Below, one piece after another: positions 23,556 to 32,281 of a stretch of DNA of 45,826 bases. The stretch comes from Caballeronia concitans. Its GTDB lineage: Bacteria > Pseudomonadota > Gammaproteobacteria > Burkholderiales > Burkholderiaceae. How positions within the stretch are numbered: the stretch's first letter is position 1; each line of letters begins with the position of its first letter. The position numbers and the translations under genes are program-made. The stretch is taken from positions 1-45,826 of the forward strand of contig NZ_FCNV02000021.1 of NCBI RefSeq assembly GCF_001544615.1, read 5' to 3'. Under the pieces are notes generated by a model. That model saw only the letters and a program-made list of their open reading frames with translations, had not been told where the DNA came from and ran no database searches.

Positions 23556-25646
23556 TCAGACGCGCCACAGCCAGTCGCCCTTCGCGCCCAAGATGCCTCT
23601 TGCCACTAGGCCCTTCACGGCGTCTTTGGCTCGCTCCTTCTTCTTCCTTGGCTGATCGCACAGCATCCGTTCGGCCACGAGCGCAATGGCCTCATCGAGG
23701 CGGATGCAAGGTCGATCTTCCGGCGCGCCATCCTTCCCGGTCTCGAAAGAATTGCGCAGCGGCTCGGCCAAGGTGTCGAGCGCGATCTTTTGATTACCAC
23801 CAGAAGGCAGCTTCGTCCGTTTCACCGCCTGCACCGATTCATCCGGCACAATCACGCAGCTCGTGATGGAATCGCCACAGTCATCGTCGCCGAGCTCCAC
23901 GATGAGCAGCTTGAATGGGTGAGCAGCGCCGGTCTCATCGTCCTTCGACTTGGCCACGATCCACTCGCGACGGCTGTCGGTCGCGTTCACTTCGATGGCA
24001 CCATCGAGCGCTGCATGCAGGCTCGAATGCCCGCGCAGGCCCTTCGTGGCGTCCTTGCCCGTGTGATGGACGAGCAGGACCAAGCCGCCGAGCAGGCTCT
24101 GCAGGCGCTTGGCAGCGGCAATGATGTTGCCCATATCCACGGACGAGTTTTCGTCCGCGCCGGGCGCAGCGCGGTTCAGCGTGTCCAGCACAACCATGCC
24201 GCCAGCACCTCCAGCGCTTTCGATCAAGTGAGCAAGCTCGGCCACGCCTGCGTCGTCGAGCAAGTCGAAAGGCGCGGTCATGAAGCGCAGATCGTCAGGC
24301 AACGGCTTTTCATGGTGGGTGGCCCACGCTTTGACGCGCTTGCCCATGCCAGCGTCGCCTTCCAAGGCGCAGTAAGTTACCGGGCATTGCGTGACGCGAC
24401 GTCCGAACCATTCGGCATCGCCACCCGACACGGCGGCAGCAACGTCGAGCATCAGAAACGATTTTCCGCTTCCGCTCGGACCAAACAGCGCGGCCAGACC
24501 TTCGAGCGGCAACATCCCGCGCACCAGCCACTTCATCGGCGGCGCATTCGCCAAGTCGGCAGCAGAGCGCAGAGGAAAGCGCACAGTCGCAGGACTCTGC
24601 GCAGCTCCAGACGGCGGGTCGATGGTCTGACGGTCTTTCCTTGCCTTGCGCGCTTCCCGTGCCCACTGAATCAGGGTTCCGATCGTTGCGACGTTCCTCG
24701 CACGGCCGAAGCTTTCCCATTCCTTTTCGCATAGGCCAGGCTGATACATCAGCTCGCCGTCATCTTTCACGCGCTCGTCGTTTGCTGACCAGGAATCCCA
24801 CAATTCGAGCCATTCGTCGTTGCCGCAGCCTTGGTGATGCAGGATCATGCCGAGCTTCAGCCAACGATTGCGATCCCATTCCGCCGCGTTTGGATCGAGG
24901 TGAGACAGCAGCTCGTGCTGGACGCGCTTCAGGGACCAACGCAGATCGGGCTGCTTCATCTCCAACATGCTGAAATTGTCATCGTTGCACGCTTCAGCTT
25001 CAGTCGGCGTCACCACTTCGGAGCTGGGACTCACCAAGTAATAGTCGGGGTTGAAGTAGCCGCCCCCGCGATGCGCCCAAGACTTGTATTCAGCTCCCTG
25101 GTTTTGTACGGGCACATACATGGCGCGTTCGGCTTGCGCCGAACCAGGATCGAGCTTCGCTCCAAAAAACGAAGCGATGTCGGGCGTCACCGCGAGGCGT
25201 TCTTCACGGGCCATATCGCGTCCGCTGGGAACGATAATCCGCAGGCGCGGCGCGTCCGGCGTATGGGATCGCGTGGTATGTGCTACGTAATCGAAGGGCG
25301 CGAGCACAGCGCCCCGCTCGAGAGCGGCATACAGCTCGACCGTATCATCGTCAAAATCGAGAACCACTGCCGAGCTGTACTTGAGAGCATCACGGGTGCG
25401 CTTGTCCCCGTCGAAAGCACCCCATGCGATGAACGGATCGCGCTGCTTTGCTTCGTTGCGCTCCGCTTTGCCCAGCGCCATGAAGTCGCTGTGCGGAACC
25501 GGGTTTTGCATCGGCTTCGAGACAAACGCTTCGAGCGTGGCGAAGCTGATCGGCTTCGTAGGGCGGACAATGCCGAGGTTTCCTTTACCGGTAGACGCCG
25601 ACAAGAGGCGCTCTTCAAGGACTTGGGGAGTTTGGCTTGCTACCAT
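23556..25646 (-). CDS. plasmid primase-helicase fusion
   Basis: 696 residues. N-terminal primase-like part with VVLDFDDD (about 94-100) and HTTRSHTPDAPRLRIIVP. A PriCT-2-like helical linker follows at about 240-295 (HELLSHLDPN...WLKLGMILHHQG...LWDSWS). The C-terminal RepA-type hexameric helicase has Walker A GPSGSGKS (about 388), Walker B MVVLDTLNRA and LVLLVHHTGKD (about 525), then RGHSSLHAALD. A combined archaeo-eukaryotic-type primase and RSF1010-RepA-like ATPase would supply priming and unwinding for the plasmid. Catalytic residues of the primase half were not fully checked. Confidence 0.85.
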   Translation of the reverse strand: MVASQTPQVLEERLLSASTGKGNLGIVRPTKPISFATLEAFVSKPMQNPVPHSDFMALGKAERNEAKQRDPFIAWGAFDGDKRTRDALKYSSAVVLDFDDDTVELYAALERGAVLAPFDYVAHTTRSHTPDAPRLRIIVPSGRDMAREERLAVTPDIASFFGAKLDPGSAQAERAMYVPVQNQGAEYKSWAHRGGGYFNPDYYLVSPSSEVVTPTEAEACNDDNFSMLEMKQPDLRWSLKRVQHELLSHLDPNAAEWDRNRWLKLGMILHHQGCGNDEWLELWDSWSANDERVKDDGELMYQPGLCEKEWESFGRARNVATIGTLIQWAREARKARKDRQTIDPPSGAAQSPATVRFPLRSAADLANAPPMKWLVRGMLPLEGLAALFGPSGSGKSFLMLDVAAAVSGGDAEWFGRRVTQCPVTYCALEGDAGMGKRVKAWATHHEKPLPDDLRFMTAPFDLLDDAGVAELAHLIESAGGAGGMVVLDTLNRAAPGADENSSVDMGNIIAAAKRLQSLLGGLVLLVHHTGKDATKGLRGHSSLHAALDGAIEVNATDSRREWIVAKSKDDETGAAHPFKLLIVELGDDDCGDSITSCVIVPDESVQAVKRTKLPSGGNQKIALDTLAEPLRNSFETGKDGAPEDRPCIRLDEAIALVAERMLCDQPRKKKERAKDAVKGLVARGILGAKGDWLWRV

Positions 25647-25716
25647 GGTTTTTGTAAACGTAAGTTATCCTTAACGGCTTACCGCCTGTTTTCGCGCAGA
25701 CGGTTGGAGCTTTCTT

Positions 25717-26082
25717 TTAGTTGCCGAGCATGAAAAAGATGTCAGGATTGAATGTCGCGCCGAGCGCGGACGGCGGATAGTAGACGCCAGTGCTGACCGC
25801 TGCAGAAGAACGGCGCACGGGCTTCAGACCCCATCCCTCGAATTCCAATGCGACAGTGTCCGCAATGCCCAGGTAGTCGAGGAGAGAAGTCACACGCTGT
25901 GAGAGGGGGATATCGATGGACAAAGGCGGCACTCCGCGCGGCGCGTTCTCACGCCACGCATACGAGAAACGGAATGGGTCGAGCCAGCGAGACTTTGCCC
26001 AGATCGTGTCGAGGACTTCGAACAGTTCGCGCGGGGTATTGTAGAAATCAAGCATGAGGTGGTCAGCCGAAACCTGCGTCAT
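25717..26082 (-). CDS. hypothetical protein, 121 aa
   Basis: From ATG 26082, MTQVSADHLMLDFYNTPREL, then an acidic and aromatic core (LDPFRFSYAWRENAPRGVPP, LEFEGWGLKPVRRSS) and a hydrophobic tail. The start overlaps the stop of the upstream gene as ATGA, so coupling is likely. Not recognised. It lies between the excisionase-like gene and the primase-helicase. Confidence 0.6.
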   Translation of the reverse strand: MTQVSADHLMLDFYNTPRELFEVLDTIWAKSRWLDPFRFSYAWRENAPRGVPPLSIDIPLSQRVTSLLDYLGIADTVALEFEGWGLKPVRRSSAAVSTGVYYPPSALGATFNPDIFFMLGN

Positions 26083-26288
26083 GCCGCACCTCCCGTCAGG
26101 CGCTCGACGGAATCGGCGGGCCACATGAGGCGGCCGTTCGGCAGCTTCACCGGGTGCAAGCAAAAGTACGCGCCGGTCTGGTAGTAACGCTTGCGGATGG
26201 AGTGCGGGCGAAGCGCGAGACTCGCCGCGAGTTCTTCGGTGGAAATGAGCTTGCGCTGAGGCTCGCTCGACATGGTTCGGTTCGTCAT
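26079..26288 (-). CDS. AlpA/excisionase-like helix-turn-helix protein
   Basis: 69 residues from ATG 26288, with GGAG 7 nt upstream (frame open to 26393). KLISTEELAASLALRPHSIR followed by KRYYQTG and LPNGRLMWPADSVERL is the MerR/AlpA-like winged-helix pattern: a helix-turn-helix followed by a wing and PADSVE. A likely regulator of the downstream primase-helicase operon. Confidence 0.65.
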   Translation of the reverse strand: MTNRTMSSEPQRKLISTEELAASLALRPHSIRKRYYQTGAYFCLHPVKLPNGRLMWPADSVERLTGGAA

Positions 26289-26443
26289 AAGGTCTCCAAG
26301 CATGAAACAGGGTTTCACGTCACAGGAGTCCGGGGCTTCGATGTGGAATGCACTATCTATCGACCGGGCTGGCTGCGAATCGCTTAGCTGCAACCTTATT
26401 TCTGAATGGCCAACGTTCCTATAGCTACGTCGCCTACGGTATC

Positions 26444-27052
26444 TTACCGACGCTTATCGACGGCAACCGTCGGACCGGTTTCGCGGCGGCGAAGACGAGC
26501 ATCTAAGGCGTCTCTGGTCAACATGCCCTTCCTGTTTTGCGTGTCAGTGTATTCCAGCCCTTTTTCAGTGACGGTTCCGGAAAAAGGGTGTACCTCAGCC
26601 AGCGCCATCTCTCTCAACACCAGGAAAACCGCCGCTTTAGAAGCGCCCCTTCCCGCTTTCTCAATCGCCTGATCAATCGGGGCGTCCAGAATACCTCGGC
26701 GCTCTTTAGGGCGAGGCGTTACCGCTGTCATCGCACTGGCAGCGATTGCTTCGCCCGCAGTATTGGCCGTCTTGCTCGGCAGGGTAATGCCCATCTGCTG
26801 GCACCAGGCGTCCAAATCCACGCGCTGTACGATCGTCGCCATTGGGTTGATAGCGCCAAGGTAGTTTCCCCTTTGGTAGTCAACCACTTCCCAGTGGACA
26901 ATCGGCTCAGCCAGCAAATCGCCGCTCTCGATGGCTTCGATGAGCAACGTAGACCACTGCCCCTCGTCGTGTCCACTAACGGCGAGCAGGCATGCTGCTT
27001 CTTCAACGGTCAGTTGTTTCCGCAGTTGCAGCAAGCCAACGTCTTTCATCAT
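26444..27052 (-). CDS. hypothetical protein, 202 aa
   Basis: It starts MMKDVGLLQLRKQLTVEEAA and has QQMGITLPSK in the middle. The C-terminal helix segment IDQAIEKAGRGASKAAVFLV and the end RKGMLTRDALDARLRRRETG suggest a DNA-binding part. The frame is intact. No family recognised; neighbours suggest a plasmid maintenance function. Confidence 0.55.
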   Translation of the reverse strand: MMKDVGLLQLRKQLTVEEAACLLAVSGHDEGQWSTLLIEAIESGDLLAEPIVHWEVVDYQRGNYLGAINPMATIVQRVDLDAWCQQMGITLPSKTANTAGEAIAASAMTAVTPRPKERRGILDAPIDQAIEKAGRGASKAAVFLVLREMALAEVHPFSGTVTEKGLEYTDTQNRKGMLTRDALDARLRRRETGPTVAVDKRR

Positions 27053-27073
27053 TTCTCCAGTGTCAGTTTTAGG

Positions 27074-27376
27074 TTATCGCAACAAAGCCTGCCATTGAGT
27101 CGTCGCCTTGATGACGGCGTTAATGATCGTAGGAAGCGTGGTGTATATCAGCACGCAGAACATCAGAAGCATAAAACCGATCGCAAATCTGGCAAGCAGC
27201 AACATCCAATCGTCTGCGCCCCACTTACCTTGTGCCTTCCGCAAGTCTTCCGCTGCGCGTTCGGCCGCGCGTGCTTTGAACCAGCGCTCGTTGTCCTCGC
27301 GCATTTGCCGCACGGTGTCCTGCATCTGGTCGACGGTCTCGCGTGACCGCTGCAAGCGCTCTTCGTCGGTCAGCAT
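27074..27376 (-). CDS. coiled-coil protein with C-terminal membrane helix
   Basis: 100 residues. A helical, charged N-terminal half (ERLQRSRETVDQMQDTVRQM REDNERW) is followed by LLLARFAIGFMLLMFCVLIY. It resembles its neighbour at 27384 in layout, and the pair may be diverged paralogues. Confidence 0.6.
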   Translation of the reverse strand: MLTDEERLQRSRETVDQMQDTVRQMREDNERWFKARAAERAAEDLRKAQGKWGADDWMLLLARFAIGFMLLMFCVLIYTTLPTIINAVIKATTQWQALLR

Positions 27377-27383
27377 GTTGGCC

Positions 27384-27665
27384 TCACAGAAGACTGGGCA
27401 GATCGTGAAAGAGCTGGCCCCACTCGTGAGCCGCTTTGATCAGAACACGAATGATCGTCGGCCCAAGAAAGTACACATAGACCACCCCGAGCGTCCCGAT
27501 CCACCCGCGAAACATCCACTTGGATCGGCGCAACTTGCGTTCGCTTTCGCGTCTGTACGCTTCCTCCTGTGCCCGCACTGCCGCTCGTTCCGCTTCCCAC
27601 TTGGCTTCCCGGCGCTCCCTCTCTACACGCAGTTCGGCCTCTTTGTCTTCCATCATTGCGCCCAT
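27384..27665 (-). CDS. coiled-coil protein with C-terminal membrane helix, paralogue
   Basis: 93 residues from ATG 27665, supported by GGAGG 5 nt upstream (the frame extends to 27728). A strongly charged coiled coil (DKEAELRVERERREAKWEAE RAAV) precedes WIGTLGVVYVYFLGPTIIRV. The two genes are separated by 7 bp. Function unknown; anchored scaffolds or entry-exclusion-like roles are speculative. Confidence 0.6.
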   Translation of the reverse strand: MGAMMEDKEAELRVERERREAKWEAERAAVRAQEEAYRRESERKLRRSKWMFRGWIGTLGVVYVYFLGPTIIRVLIKAAHEWGQLFHDLPSLL

Positions 27666-27802
27666 TGCAGCCTCCCGTTGGTTCCCTAAATGGTAGCGCC
27701 CAACGCCGGCCGGCTGGGGATTTGACATTTATTTGCATAATGTCGAAGATTTATTTTGGTATCGCGGTCAGACTCGCTTTGGTATCGACGATCGATACAA
27801 TG

Positions 27803-27873
27803 GCTGAGCGGTGGTCGTCGGACCGCGCTGGACGATCCGCAAGCCCGTCTAGGCGTGCAGTAGTGATGGGGCC
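27803..27873 (-). repeat. inverted copy of the 22894 repeat
   Basis: The reverse complement, starting at 27873, matches 22894-22965 over about 70 bp, including a shared run GGGCTTGCGGATCGTCCAGC. A perfect hairpin GTATCGA-CGA-TCGATAC sits just left (27781-27797). Confidence 0.7.
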
Positions 27874-27950
27874 GCACATACTTCCTACGGTAATGCCATC
27901 GCGCAACTCACCGTTGCGGCCAGATATGGACCTGGGCTACGCTTTCGTCC

Positions 27951-29216
27951 ATGAAACGACACCAAGCCTTCAAGTTCGAGCTTCGCCCGAATGGCGCACA
28001 AGTCCGCTTGCTGCGGCAGTTCGCCGGCACTTGTCGTTTCGTCTATAACAAGGCGCTTGCGTTGCAGAATGAGCGGTTCGAGCGCGGCGAGAAGCGGCTG
28101 ACTTTTGGTCAAATGGGGTTGATGCTGACTCAGTGGCGGGCCGACAAAACGATCCCGTGGCTTAAGGCGGGCGGCACTGCGCAAACGCAACAGCAGGCGC
28201 TCAAGAATTTGGAAGCCGCCTTTGTGAACTTCTTCTTGAAGCGCGCTGATTGCCCGCGCTTCAAGAAGAAGGGCGACGGCGATAGCGTCCGGTTCCCCCA
28301 GCACTTCAAGATCGACCACCAAAATGGGCGTGTGTGGCTGGTCAAGCTCGGCTGGATGCGCTATCGAAACAGTCAATCAATCGTCGGGACCGTCAAGAGC
28401 GTCACGGTATCGTTGCGAGCCGGGAAATGGTTTGCGTCCATCCTAGCCGAGCGTGAGGTGGAGATTCCGCTGCCGGAATCGCGAAGCGCTGTCGGTATCG
28501 ACCTCGGTGTCACCACCTTCGCGGCGCTGAGCACGGGCCAGACAATCGCGCCGCTCAATAGTTACAAGAAACATCAAGATGCGCTTGCGAAGGCTCAGCG
28601 TCGCATGGATCGCAAAGTGTTAAACAGCCGCAACTGGAGAAAGGAAAAGGCGCGTGTATCGAAGCTGAACGCTCGGATCGCGAACGTTCGTCGTGACTTT
28701 CTCAACAAGGCGTCGACTGCCATCAGCAAAAAACACGCAATGGTGTGCGTCGAAGACCTGAAGGTGAAAAACATGACCAGGTCGGCTTCCGGTACGGTTG
28801 ACGCGCCGGGGAAAAGCATTCGCCAGAAGTCGAGTTTGAATCGCGTAATTCTGGACCAGGGCTGGTGCACGTTCCGACGCATGCTTGAGTACAAGGTGTT
28901 TTGGAATGGCGGAATCTTCATTGCCGTACCACCGAAGTACACGAGCCAGACCTGTCCCGCGTGTGGACATGTCGCTGCGATCAACCGAAGCAAACAGCAG
29001 TTCGCATGTGTGGAATGTAGCTATCACAATCACGCCGATGTTGTTGGCGCGATGAACGTTTTAAGGGCGGGGCACGCCCAGTTAGCCTGCCGAGTGAACG
29101 GTGCAGCAATTCCGTCAGCAACAGGAACCCATCGAAGCGACCTTGCCATTTCATGGCCGGGCGCAGTAGAAGTCGCCGAAAGCCGATGGATGTCACGAGG
29201 ACGATATTCCTCCTAG
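27951..29216 (+). CDS. tnpB: TnpB RNA-guided nuclease (IS200/IS605-type)
   Basis: 421 residues. N-terminal wedge/REC region (QAFKFELRPNGAQ, FAGTCRFVYNKAL), then a split RuvC nuclease: Asp184 in GIDLGVTT, Glu268 in CVEDLKV and Asp363 in NHADVVGAMN. The zinc ribbon CPACGH...CVEC lies between the last two. All catalytic residues are present, so it is probably active. No TnpA transposase is adjacent. A small left hairpin (CGCAAC-TCACC-GTTGCG, 27902-27918) may be the element's left end. The guide RNA would be expected at the 3' end, about 29150-29300. Confidence 0.92.
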   Translation: MKRHQAFKFELRPNGAQVRLLRQFAGTCRFVYNKALALQNERFERGEKRLTFGQMGLMLTQWRADKTIPWLKAGGTAQTQQQALKNLEAAFVNFFLKRADCPRFKKKGDGDSVRFPQHFKIDHQNGRVWLVKLGWMRYRNSQSIVGTVKSVTVSLRAGKWFASILAEREVEIPLPESRSAVGIDLGVTTFAALSTGQTIAPLNSYKKHQDALAKAQRRMDRKVLNSRNWRKEKARVSKLNARIANVRRDFLNKASTAISKKHAMVCVEDLKVKNMTRSASGTVDAPGKSIRQKSSLNRVILDQGWCTFRRMLEYKVFWNGGIFIAVPPKYTSQTCPACGHVAAINRSKQQFACVECSYHNHADVVGAMNVLRAGHAQLACRVNGAAIPSATGTHRSDLAISWPGAVEVAESRWMSRGRYSS

Positions 29217-29888
29217 CGACGAGGACGCCAAGAGGATGATATTCCGTCGCGACGGATGCCACGACTTGTTGTTTGCCATTGGTGTAGCGACGGATGCCAC
29301 GGACGCCGGATAACGACTACGCGACGGGCGCCAAATGTTGTTGTAGAGGGCAAAAAAAAAAAAGCCGGCCACGCGGGCCAGTAGCGCCAATATGCGCCGT
29401 GGGGCGTGCCGCAGATCGCGAGCGGGTTTCGCCACCCATGCGGGGTACAGAGCCAGCACCGCGAGAGGGGGCAACGCCAGACGTGCGGTTTCACTCGATG
29501 TCTGCCGTGAACCCCATGCAGGGTTCGTGTTCTTCCGAGCCACCACCCGCGCGCAGCTGCTGTTCATTCGCCGCGAACTGCGTCCCGCAAGGCTGGGTGA
29601 ACCGCTGGCAATCCGTCTTTCCGGGATTGCTGGCAATATGACGGCGATGAGGGCCCCAGCCTTCGATTAAGCAGTTCTTCATTGAACTGCACTGGTGCTC
29701 CTTCTTGTTGTTGGTTATGAAAGGGGCTGCGACACATCAAGTATAAGGAACCGGTATTTGCGCCGCGAACGATTTCACGACTCCCTACAAAGGGTCGTTT
29801 TTTTGGCGCGGGTGATCCTCTCGCCGCCAATCGACCAGGATCATGAGTGATCCCAGCGGAGTCGATGCCCCGCTCTTCACTCAAGCGT
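29217..29888. other. mostly gene-free stretch downstream of tnpB
   Basis: It contains the palindrome CCGTCGCGACGG (29245-29256) and a 15-bp direct repeat GCGACGGATGCCACG (29249 and 29287). It also has a run of 12 A's near 29351 and an AGTATA element at 29740 that reads as a -10 box on the minus strand. No strongly supported gene. Confidence 0.4.
29564..29692 (-). CDS. possible 42-residue ORF
   Basis: GTG 29692 with AAGGAG 5 nt upstream; encodes VQFNEELLNRRLGPSSPSYC and 22 more residues. A -10-like TATACT lies upstream at 29745-29740. It may be real or a remnant; a second overlapping frame is also open. Confidence 0.3.
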   Translation of the reverse strand: MQFNEELLNRRLGPSSPSYCQQSRKDGLPAVHPALRDAVRGE

Positions 29889-30527
29889 TCAAGCAGCCCT
29901 CAGTTCCGCCGATACGCTTGCGACGGTCGCGCGGCTAGTGTCGAGATGCGAGACGATCCACGACCAGCTAAGGCCCTTTTGCAGAGCGTCAGCAATCGCA
30001 CGACGCTTCTCAATGTCAACCGGACGACCCCTGAACTTGCCTTCGTCTTTCGCTTTAGCGATGCCTTCGGCCTGACGGCGGCGGCGGTCTTCGTAGTCTT
30101 TGCGTGCAACTGCCGCGAGCATGTCGAGCAGCATCGAGTTGATGGCGGCAAGCATGCGGCCTGTGAATGCGTCAGTCGCCCCCGAAGCGAGTGCCGCATG
30201 TGACGTAGGCAGATCGAGCGCCACAATCACGATGCCCTTCTCGTCGATCTTGCGGCGAAGGGTTTTCCAATCGTCTTCATTCAGTCGTGCAAGCCGGTCA
30301 ACCTGTTCGAGCAAAAGCACGTCCCCAGCCTTCGCGCGTTCGATCAGCTTGAACAGTTCCGGGCGTTTCAGAGTGGCACCGCTTTCGTTTTCGACAAACT
30401 CCGCGGCGACGCGCTCCCCATGCTCTTCCGCGAACTTTTCGAGGGCTGCGCGTGCGCGCGCGGCGTCTTGCTCTTTCGTCGATGCACGCAGGTAGGTGAA
30501 CACATGGCGCTTAGTGCTTTTCGGCAT
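29889..30527 (-). CDS. serine recombinase (resolvase/invertase)
   Basis: 212 residues from ATG 30527 (AGGTTAGAG upstream). Catalytic region HVFTYLRASTKEQD with Ser as in RAST, DVLLLEQVDRLAR and the helix KDYEDRRRRQAEGIAKAKDE. A C-terminal helix-turn-helix follows (SWSWIVSHLDTSRATVAS). Likely DNA resolvase or invertase on the plasmid. It is divergent from the resolvase at 30721, and the gap between them may hold their recombination site. Confidence 0.85.
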   Translation of the reverse strand: MPKSTKRHVFTYLRASTKEQDAARARAALEKFAEEHGERVAAEFVENESGATLKRPELFKLIERAKAGDVLLLEQVDRLARLNEDDWKTLRRKIDEKGIVIVALDLPTSHAALASGATDAFTGRMLAAINSMLLDMLAAVARKDYEDRRRRQAEGIAKAKDEGKFRGRPVDIEKRRAIADALQKGLSWSWIVSHLDTSRATVASVSAELRAA

Positions 30528-30720
30528 CTCTAACCTGTCGGTCTGGTTTAACTGGTTTTGATTATGCGGTCTGATATAAGTACAGTAAAGGGGTTTTATG
30601 TACCGATATGAGAGGTGCCGCACCGGTCTGCTTGAGGCATAGCCTAATTTGACTGTCAGGCGGCCCCGGTGACAGTGTCAGAATAAAGACCAAGCGGGCA
30701 AAGGCAAACGGGTCGGATAC
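30528..30720. promoter_or_regulatory. divergent intergenic region, candidate res site
   Basis: Imperfect inverted repeat ATATAAGTACA (30574-30584) against TGTACCGATAT (30599-30609), and a TGTCA/TGACA pair (30654-30658, 30670-30674). Dyads beside resolvase genes are typical of res subsites. Confidence 0.4.
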
Positions 30721-31257
30721 GTGCGCGTCAGCTCAGCGGATCAGAACACCGAACGGCAGCTTGATGGCGTTGAGATCGACAACGAATTTACGGACAAGGC
30801 GAGCGGCAAAGACACGAACCGCCCAAAGCTGAAAGAAGCCCTCGAATTTCTGCGCGATGGCGATACCCTCGTCGTCCATTCGATGGACCGTATCGCCCGC
30901 AATACGGAGGACTTGTTGCGCCTGGTGCGCGAGCTGAACGCGAAGCACATCAAAGTTGAGTTCGTGAAAGAGCGGCTTGAGTTCACCGGGCAAAACGATG
31001 ATCCAATGGAGCAACTCATGATGACGATGCTGGGTGCGTTCGCTCAGTTCGAGCGGGCGCTAATCCGAGAGCGCCAGCGCGAAGGGATCGAGTTGGCGAA
31101 AGCCAAGGGCGTCTACAAGGGCCGTAAGCCGGCATTGACCGCCGAACAGGTCGGGCGGTTGAAGGCGCGCGTCGAAGCCGGGGAAACCAAGTCCGCCGTC
31201 GCTAAGGCGTTTGGGATTAGCCGGGAAACGCTGCACCAATATATGCGGACCAACTAA
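30721..31257 (+). CDS. serine resolvase, possibly N-terminally frameshifted
   Basis: The conserved core starts VRVSSADQNTERQLDG with the catalytic Ser in VSS. It continues with VVHSMDRIARNTEDL, GQNDDPMEQLMM, RQREGIELAKAKG and a C-terminal helix-turn-helix (TKSAVAKAFGISRETLHQYM). The frame upstream reads KGKRVGY directly before it, but no start codon lies in this frame before a TGA at 30670. Dropping one T at 30684 would connect a GTG at 30675 (VSEKDQAGKGKRVGY). Either a 1-nt insertion inactivates it or a shorter GTG 30721 start is used. Confidence 0.8.
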   Translation: MRVSSADQNTERQLDGVEIDNEFTDKASGKDTNRPKLKEALEFLRDGDTLVVHSMDRIARNTEDLLRLVRELNAKHIKVEFVKERLEFTGQNDDPMEQLMMTMLGAFAQFERALIRERQREGIELAKAKGVYKGRKPALTAEQVGRLKARVEAGETKSAVAKAFGISRETLHQYMRTN

Positions 31258-31354
31258 ACACCTGCATAATAGGAAAACTGTTCGTCGCCACACACAGAGA
31301 ATTGGTCCGAAAGCACTAGCCTCTACGCACTGCGCTAAGACGGTGAGGATGCGG

Positions 31355-32281
31355 ATGCAAGCGAAACTGAAGAAAGGCGATCGAGTGAAGCACGCGACAA
31401 GACCCGAATGGGGAGTCGGAGAAGTTCTCGCCGATCAATCGGCCGATCGCGTTCGTATCATGTTCGAAGTCGAGGGGTTGAAAGAACTCGATCCAACAAG
31501 GGCGAGCTTCACGAACGTGACGGGCGATGAGGCGCAGTCGGTCCGTCTGACGGAACGTGTTGCTCACCAGTTGGCTCCAGTCAAAGGAACGGCATTGAAG
31601 GCAAGGAAGCCGCCCACGATCCTTTCCCTTGAGAAAGCCTCCGAAAACTTTCTCAAATATTTTCCGAAAGGATTCAACGATCCCGATTACCTTTCCGGGC
31701 GACGAAGCGAGCGGGATTACAAAGACTCGGCCGTTACCCTGCTGCACGAACGTCTTGAAAAGAAAGTGCTCACCGAATTGCTCGAAGCCCATGCATTCAA
31801 TGAAATATGCGACCGAGCGAAGGCGGTCATCAACAAGACCAATTTAATTCACCAGCAGGAAAAGATCGCGTTGGGGAATGGTTTGTCGCGCGATGGTGGA
31901 CAACAGGTGTTCGCTGAAGCGCTCAACGATCTCCTTAACGGCCTTGAATCCGAGCAACACCGGTTCGAGCGTTTTAGCAAAATGCTCGACAAGGTCGGCG
32001 CAGCGAAGTGGCCTATCGCAACATATTTCCTTTTCATCGGCTTTCCGAAGACACATGCCTTCCTTAAGCCCGAAGCCACCAAGTTTGCGGCCGATATGCT
32101 TCGGATCGATATCAACTATCGGCCCGAGCTGAACTGGCTTACCTATCGCTGCGTCCAGACGCTCTTCGAGACGCTGAAGGCCAGATTGATCAAGGATGGC
32201 CGCGCGGAACTCGTCCCGCGAGACATGATCGACGTGCAATCATTTATCTGGGTCACCGCCCCCACTTATGCGGAAAGCTAA
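31355..32281 (+). CDS. DUF3553-like N-terminal domain protein
   Basis: 308 residues from ATG 31355 (GAGG 6 nt upstream; the frame opens at 31211). LKKGDRVKHATRPEWGVGEV fits DUF3553/CarD-like small beta domains. The rest is unassigned and helical, with SLEKASENFLKYFPKGFNDP and FLFIGFPKTHAFLKPEATKF. Soluble. The 97-bp gap after the resolvase suggests a plasmid accessory gene. Confidence 0.6.
   Translation: MQAKLKKGDRVKHATRPEWGVGEVLADQSADRVRIMFEVEGLKELDPTRASFTNVTGDEAQSVRLTERVAHQLAPVKGTALKARKPPTILSLEKASENFLKYFPKGFNDPDYLSGRRSERDYKDSAVTLLHERLEKKVLTELLEAHAFNEICDRAKAVINKTNLIHQQEKIALGNGLSRDGGQQVFAEALNDLLNGLESEQHRFERFSKMLDKVGAAKWPIATYFLFIGFPKTHAFLKPEATKFAADMLRIDINYRPELNWLTYRCVQTLFETLKARLIKDGRAELVPRDMIDVQSFIWVTAPTYAES

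Noticed and set aside
23790-25733. Long plus-strand ORFs (314 and 300 residues) over the primase-helicase
   Set aside because: Antisense shadows with His/Arg-rich composition and no family motif.
29217-29700. CRISPR-like repeat array near the 15-bp direct repeat
   Set aside because: Only two repeat units with irregular surroundings and no Cas genes.
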